A DNA stretch of 13,503 nucleotides from the NCBI GenBank assembly GCA_002365025.1, contig DEYX01000129.1:1-13503 (forward strand), written 5' to 3'. This document shows, in pieces, positions 12,843 to 13,503 of the stretch; positions within the stretch are counted from its first letter, which is position 1, and each line of letters starts with the position of its first letter. The notes under the pieces were generated by a model. That model saw only the letters and a list, made by a program, of their open reading frames with translations, was not told the DNA's origin and ran no database searches. Source of the DNA: Hungatella sp. UBA3147 (GTDB lineage: Bacteria; Bacillota; Clostridia; Lachnospirales; Lachnospiraceae). Position numbers and translations under genes: made by a program.

Positions 12843-12849
12843 ATATCAT

Positions 12850-13485
12850 TCAATTTCCCCATAATAATTTTGCAATTTCAACCTTTTCCTTCAACTCCTT
12901 TACATCTTTGGTAGCATAGGTTAAAGAATATGAATGTTCCCTTTTTACGGTTCCGTCCTTTAAGCCTTTATGGTAAGTGATTGCCTTTTCAAGTTTATCG
13001 GAAAAGTATTCAATGCTTTCTGGCATAGCGAGCGTTATTTCACTGACTTTATTTTCCCAATATTCTGCCCTTGATTCAGCTTCTTTTGCTTTCTCTGCAA
13101 ACTCTACGCTTTTCCCCATGCGATTCCAGTTTCTTTCAATCAGGGCCCTGTGACGCTTTTCGCTATGATGACCAACCTTTATAGGCTCGCCCAAAGATAA
13201 AAAATCTTTTCCCTCTTGTGACGCTTTGTAATAACTATCACTCTTTGCCGAATGATTGGCTGCACTTTTCTCATAGCGTTCCGCTTTCCTCTGTGCATAA
13301 CTTTTTTCTTCAATTCTTACAACGGAATAATAATACTTGTCGTTTCTGTGCAGTACCAAGTTATAAACCTGACAATCCACTTCTTTTCCGTGCTTTGTTT
13401 CAAGTTGGATAATTTCGCCTTTCTCGTATTCTTTCTCACATTCTGCCACCCACACATTGGGGCAATATTTTTTAAATTTATTCAT
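12850..13485 (-). CDS. DUF3560-like protein
   Basis: This 211-residue protein resembles DUF3560 proteins, which are common in phages and plasmids and have no established function. The N-terminus (MNKFKKYCPNVWVAECEKEY) has a small beta-rich section ending VYNLVLHRNDKYYYSVVRIE. The recognisable core is YAQRKAERYEKSAANHSAKSD ... LSLGEPIKVGHHSEKRHRAL, a histidine- and arginine-rich region with the G-x-P-I-x-V-G-H-H-S-E-x-R-H signature, followed by a long charged helix (EFAEKAKEAESRAEYWENK). ATG 13485 is preferred over ATG 13491: the AAAGGAG lies seven bases before the former and only one before the latter. It is the first gene read in this window and probably belongs to the early or accessory operon continuing to the right. 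Confidence 0.83.
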   Translation of the reverse strand: MNKFKKYCPNVWVAECEKEYEKGEIIQLETKHGKEVDCQVYNLVLHRNDKYYYSVVRIEEKSYAQRKAERYEKSAANHSAKSDSYYKASQEGKDFLSLGEPIKVGHHSEKRHRALIERNWNRMGKSVEFAEKAKEAESRAEYWENKVSEITLAMPESIEYFSDKLEKAITYHKGLKDGTVKREHSYSLTYATKDVKELKEKVEIAKLLWGN

Positions 13486-13503
13486 TCTCATTCTCCTTTA
13501 AAT

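Overview
The window is one leftward (minus-strand) block of a temperate siphophage or prophage of HK97 type. The host is most likely a low-to-mid GC Firmicute of the Clostridia/Lachnospiraceae kind. This is inferred from strong AAAGGAG/AGGAGG-type ribosome sites, GTG and TTG starts, P27/HNH packaging genes and typical clostridial phage protein families. No host gene, integrase, attachment site, tRNA or CRISPR array is visible, and no stretch over 300 bases lacks a gene.

In transcription order (right to left), the right third (about 13.5 to 10.6 kb) is an accessory and control region. It holds a DUF3560-type protein, a lipoprotein, two small single-pass membrane proteins, a small basic protein of unknown role and a RinA/DUF1492-like late-gene activator with a sigma-r4-like C-terminus. 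Just past the activator's stop codon lie two CGAACAT direct repeats 10 bp apart and an extended -10 box, a plausible activator-dependent late promoter. About 110 nt follow that look like a structured leader or small RNA: C-rich loops, then an intrinsic-terminator-like hairpin.

The middle (10.4 to 4.5 kb) is the packaging and head module: HNH endonuclease, a candidate cos region (palindrome plus G8 run), small and large terminase, portal, prohead protease and major capsid protein. The capsid protein has an N-terminal coiled-coil delta/scaffold domain and an extra C-terminal cadherin-like/Ig-like domain. Most genes overlap by a few bases, so translation is probably coupled.

The left third (4.5 kb to 1) is the neck and tail module: connector, head-closure protein, a probable tail terminator, a gp10-like neck protein, major tail protein, the tail assembly chaperone pair G/GT and the N-terminal 589 codons of the tape measure protein. 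A hairpin with a T-run sits between the gp10-like and major tail genes. The chaperone pair carries a canonical -1 frameshift heptamer, A AAA AAC, and the frameshifted part (65 codons) has no start codon of its own, so it is easily missed. The tape measure protein has a regular 22-residue (two-hendecad) helical repeat that runs off the left edge.

The structural genes belong to known families. The least expected features are the candidate leader/small RNA with its late promoter, the mid-operon terminator, the capsid surface domain, the cysteine-less HNH protein and a shared linker sequence in front of two accessory genes.
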